NCBI GenBank assembly: GCA_024405335.1
Contig: JAKSOX010000066.1
Span: 1-9,142, forward strand
Source of the DNA: Kiritimatiellia bacterium
GTDB lineage: Bacteria; Verrucomicrobiota; Kiritimatiellia; RFP12; UBA1067
Reading direction: 5' to 3'
DNA length: 9,142 nt
The notes under the pieces are model-generated. The model worked only from the letters and a program-made list of their open reading frames with translations, was not told the DNA's origin and did no database searches. This document shows positions 8,101-9,142 of this stretch, piece after piece. Numbering within the stretch: position 1 is the first letter of the stretch; the number at the start of each line of letters is the position of its first letter. A program made the translations under genes and the position numbers.

Positions 8101-9027
8101 GGCCGCGCCGGGATACGGGGAAATCGCGGTGGGGTGGTTGTGCGTTTCCACCTTCATGAGCTGGTCGAGCTGCACCTTCTTGAAGGCGTAGGCGTGCGAA
8201 CCGTCGGGCCCGAACGTCTCCGTCTTGAACCCCTCCACCACGGAAGAGTTGTCCTTGTACGCCACGAGCGTGCCCTTGCCGTTCTTCGCGTGCGTGTTCT
8301 TGATCATGCCGAAAAGCGAATCCTTCTGCGCCTTGCCGTCGATCTTGAACAGCGCGCCGAAGATCTTGTGGCGGCAGTGCTCGGAGTTCACCTGGCCGAA
8401 CATCACGAGTTCGGTGTCCGTGGGATTGCGCCCCGCCGCCTTGAACGAATCGGCGAGATACCGCATTTCCGGCTCGGAAATGGCGAGCCCGAGTTCCACG
8501 TTCGCTTCGCGGATCGCGTCGACGCCGCGCCCCAGCACGTCGAACGTGCGGCCCGGCTTCGGCGGCAGTTCGTCGAAGAGGTCGTCCAGCTCCTCGTAGA
8601 CGCCCTCCGTCATGCGGTCGAACAGCGCGGGCAGGGCCGCGCGCACCGCGTCCGGCGCCGCGCCGGGCAGCACGAACCGGACGCCGCGCTCGACGCGCTT
8701 CACGCCCGCCACGCCGCAGTTGCGGAAAATGTCCGTCGCCTTCGTGGACCACGGGGAAATCGTGCCTTTGCGGGGCGTCACGAAAAAGACCGCCGCGCCC
8801 GCGGGGGCCGGCTCCCACGCCGCGTCCGCCACGCCCAGCAGCGTGCGCGCGCGCTCAAGCGATTCGGCGGACACGCCCGCGGCCGTTTCGGCTTCGATCG
8901 CATACGTCCAACGCGCCAAAATCTCCGCGCGCGCCAGCGCCGGCGACAACTTCCCCATCGCCGCGCGGAGCGCGTCCAGGCGAAACGGCGAATACGCCGC
9001 CGTTCCCAACATCAAAATCGGCTTCAT
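5164..9027 (-). CDS. purL: Phosphoribosylformylglycinamidine synthase (large, single-chain form)
   Basis: 1287 residues, close to the roughly 1295 of E. coli PurL. It catalyses the ATP- and glutamine-dependent conversion of FGAR to FGAM, step four of purine synthesis, in the cytoplasm. Residues 1-150 form the PurS-like N-terminal domain. The synthase core follows, with NSEHCRHK (214-221; H217), KVETHNHPTAISP (292-304), the nucleotide-binding segment PGAATGVGGEIRDE (306-319), IHDIGAGGLSNG (498-509) and the second half's IPVGKDS (768-774). From about 1032 lies a class I glutamine amidotransferase domain: CGGFSYGDVLGAG near 1084-1096, nucleophile C1128 in GVCNGC, and H1249 and E1251 in PHPERGFR, completing an intact triad. 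The ATG at 9027 is preferred over an in-frame TTG at 9069 because it matches the family N terminus and has AAGGA about ten bases upstream. It is probably the first gene of the unit with the GtrA-like, galM and GH2-esterase genes. Confidence 0.98.
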   Translation of the reverse strand: MKPILMLGTAAYSPFRLDALRAAMGKLSPALARAEILARWTYAIEAETAAGVSAESLERARTLLGVADAAWEPAPAGAAVFFVTPRKGTISPWSTKATDIFRNCGVAGVKRVERGVRFVLPGAAPDAVRAALPALFDRMTEGVYEELDDLFDELPPKPGRTFDVLGRGVDAIREANVELGLAISEPEMRYLADSFKAAGRNPTDTELVMFGQVNSEHCRHKIFGALFKIDGKAQKDSLFGMIKNTHAKNGKGTLVAYKDNSSVVEGFKTETFGPDGSHAYAFKKVQLDQLMKVETHNHPTAISPYPGAATGVGGEIRDEAATGTGSRTVAGICGFMVSDLRIPGAPQPWEKEYAERPKRLASPLDIMIEGPIGGAAFGNEFGRPQLTGFFRTYETETNGELRGYHKPIMLAGGHGVIVRDQVAKKDVEKGAYVVQIGGPAMRIGLGGGAASSMMTGTNSEALDFNSVQRGNAEMQRRCQGVINACAALGRKNPVLAIHDIGAGGLSNGCPELVEKTGGRFELRAVHNEERSMNPMEIWCCEAQERYVLALKREARGFFEELCARERCPVAFIGEATGDGRLVLTDSHFGDRPIDMDVKVLLGKPPRMVRDVKRVPRKGEALDLAGVTAKDAFFRLLHLPTIADKTFLVSITDRSVTGLVARDQMVGPYQLPAADCAVTAMGYKTLNGQAMATGERSPAALLDAPASGRLAIAEALTNLAAADCGAIGNVRLSANWMAPCGEPGEDANLFDTVKAVGMEFCPALGISIPVGKDSCSMHTTWEDSQGRTHRQVAPLSLVVSSFSPVEDVTLTLTPDLKKSPGSKLVFVDLGKGKNRLGASALAQVYNQVGDEPADADAKTLKAFFGAMQRIVKGRLALAYHDRSDGGVAVTLAEMAITGGLGVDATLPDGDVLSALFAEEPGAVLQVSEANLEAVLATFAKSGLAGCTHVIGAPTDDRSFTLAAGARVALRTDVTTIRRAWSETTYRMQALRDNPVSAREEYDNGLDENDPGMTFSLTYDPDGKVVKGKAPARKPRVAILREQGVNGHVEMAAAFALAGFESVDVHMTDLLAGRVDLKDFQGLVACGGFSYGDVLGAGSGWARSVLFNDRLRKMFAKFFARKDAFSLGVCNGCQMLSQLKDLIPGAEAWPRFVRNASEQFEARFETVEVLDSPSIFFKGMAGSRIPIAVAHGEGRVAFEKPSDAAEAVAAVRYVDGRGMPTERYPWNPNGSKGGLTGFTSADGRATILMPHPERGFRACQLSYNPGTFKKDGPWMRMFRNAYAFATAKR

Positions 9028-9050
9028 GTTATGTCCATCCTTCCGAAAAC

Positions 9051-9062
9051 GCGCCAAGGCGC
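9051..9062 (-). other. Small GC hairpin followed by GTTTT in the purL leader
   Basis: Reading the minus strand, GCGCC-TT-GGCGC (realistically a four-pair stem with a CTTG loop) is followed at once by GTTTTC. It lies between the putative purL transcription start and the purL ribosome binding site. The shape is that of a miniature intrinsic terminator, so attenuation is conceivable, but the stem is short and the T-run is only four bases. I do not recognise a purine riboswitch or other known leader RNA here. Confidence 0.3.
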
Positions 9063-9094
9063 AACCCAAAACGACTGAAAACGTAAACGCGGAT

Positions 9095-9123
9095 ATGATA
9101 CCACAAACGGCCGCCGACGTGGA
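9095..9123 (-). promoter_or_regulatory. Candidate promoter of purL and the downstream genes
   Basis: TATCAT (9095-9100) matches the -10 consensus at five of six positions and would place the transcription start near 9088, about 60 bases before the purL ATG. At 17 bases spacing the -35 position (9118-9123) reads TCCACG, matching only three of six bases, so the promoter is either weak or activator-dependent. From 9101 to the window end I see no gene. Confidence 0.45.
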
Positions 9124-9142
9124 AAAAACTTCTGCGGAGTTC

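Noticed and set aside
9028..9069. Alternative TTG start for purL adding 14 residues.
   Set aside because: The added residues do not resemble PurL N termini, and the ATG at 9027 has a fitting ribosome binding site; the extension also runs through the leader hairpin.

Overview
The window is a GC-rich (by eye about 65 %), gene-dense stretch of a bacterial chromosome. All five recognisable genes lie on the minus strand, so reading order runs from high to low coordinates. Two of the proteins carry Sec signal peptides and one is an integral membrane protein. Together with a large single-chain PurL and a GapA-like glyceraldehyde-3-phosphate dehydrogenase, this suggests a GC-rich Gram-negative. The GH2 enzyme fused to an acetylxylan-esterase-like domain resembles the glycan-degrading repertoire of the PVC group (Verrucomicrobiota, Kiritimatiellota, Lentisphaerota), but that placement is inference and could be wrong.

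Layout in transcription order: (1) 9142-9028, leader with a plausible -10 element and a small GC hairpin; (2) 9027-5164, purL, complete FGAM synthase of de novo purine synthesis; (3) 5131-4604, a GtrA-like four-helix membrane protein; (4) 4592-3393, an exported GalM-type mutarotase; (5) 3371-696, an exported two-domain enzyme with an N-terminal GH2 glycosidase and a C-terminal alpha/beta-hydrolase esterase; (6) 695-561, an intergenic region with a weak hairpin and a near-consensus sigma70-type promoter; (7) 560-1, the N-terminal part of gap, cut by the window edge. No stretch over 300 bases lacks a gene. I see no tRNA, rRNA, CRISPR array, insertion sequence or long repeat.

The gaps between purL, gtrA-like, galM and the GH2-esterase are 32, 11 and 21 bases. 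No promoter is obvious in them, and two downstream genes have strong Shine-Dalgarno sites beside the preceding stop, so the four probably form one transcription unit. The last three make a small carbohydrate module: an esterase domain could remove acyl groups and a GH2 domain cleave a beta-linked sugar outside the cytoplasm, an exported mutarotase could interconvert the released anomers, and the GtrA-like protein may handle a polyprenyl-linked sugar at the membrane. purL is metabolically unrelated and may just supply the promoter. gap has its own promoter. There is no sign of a defence, mobile or otherwise wholly new system; the most notable item is the secreted GH2-esterase fusion and its operon setting.
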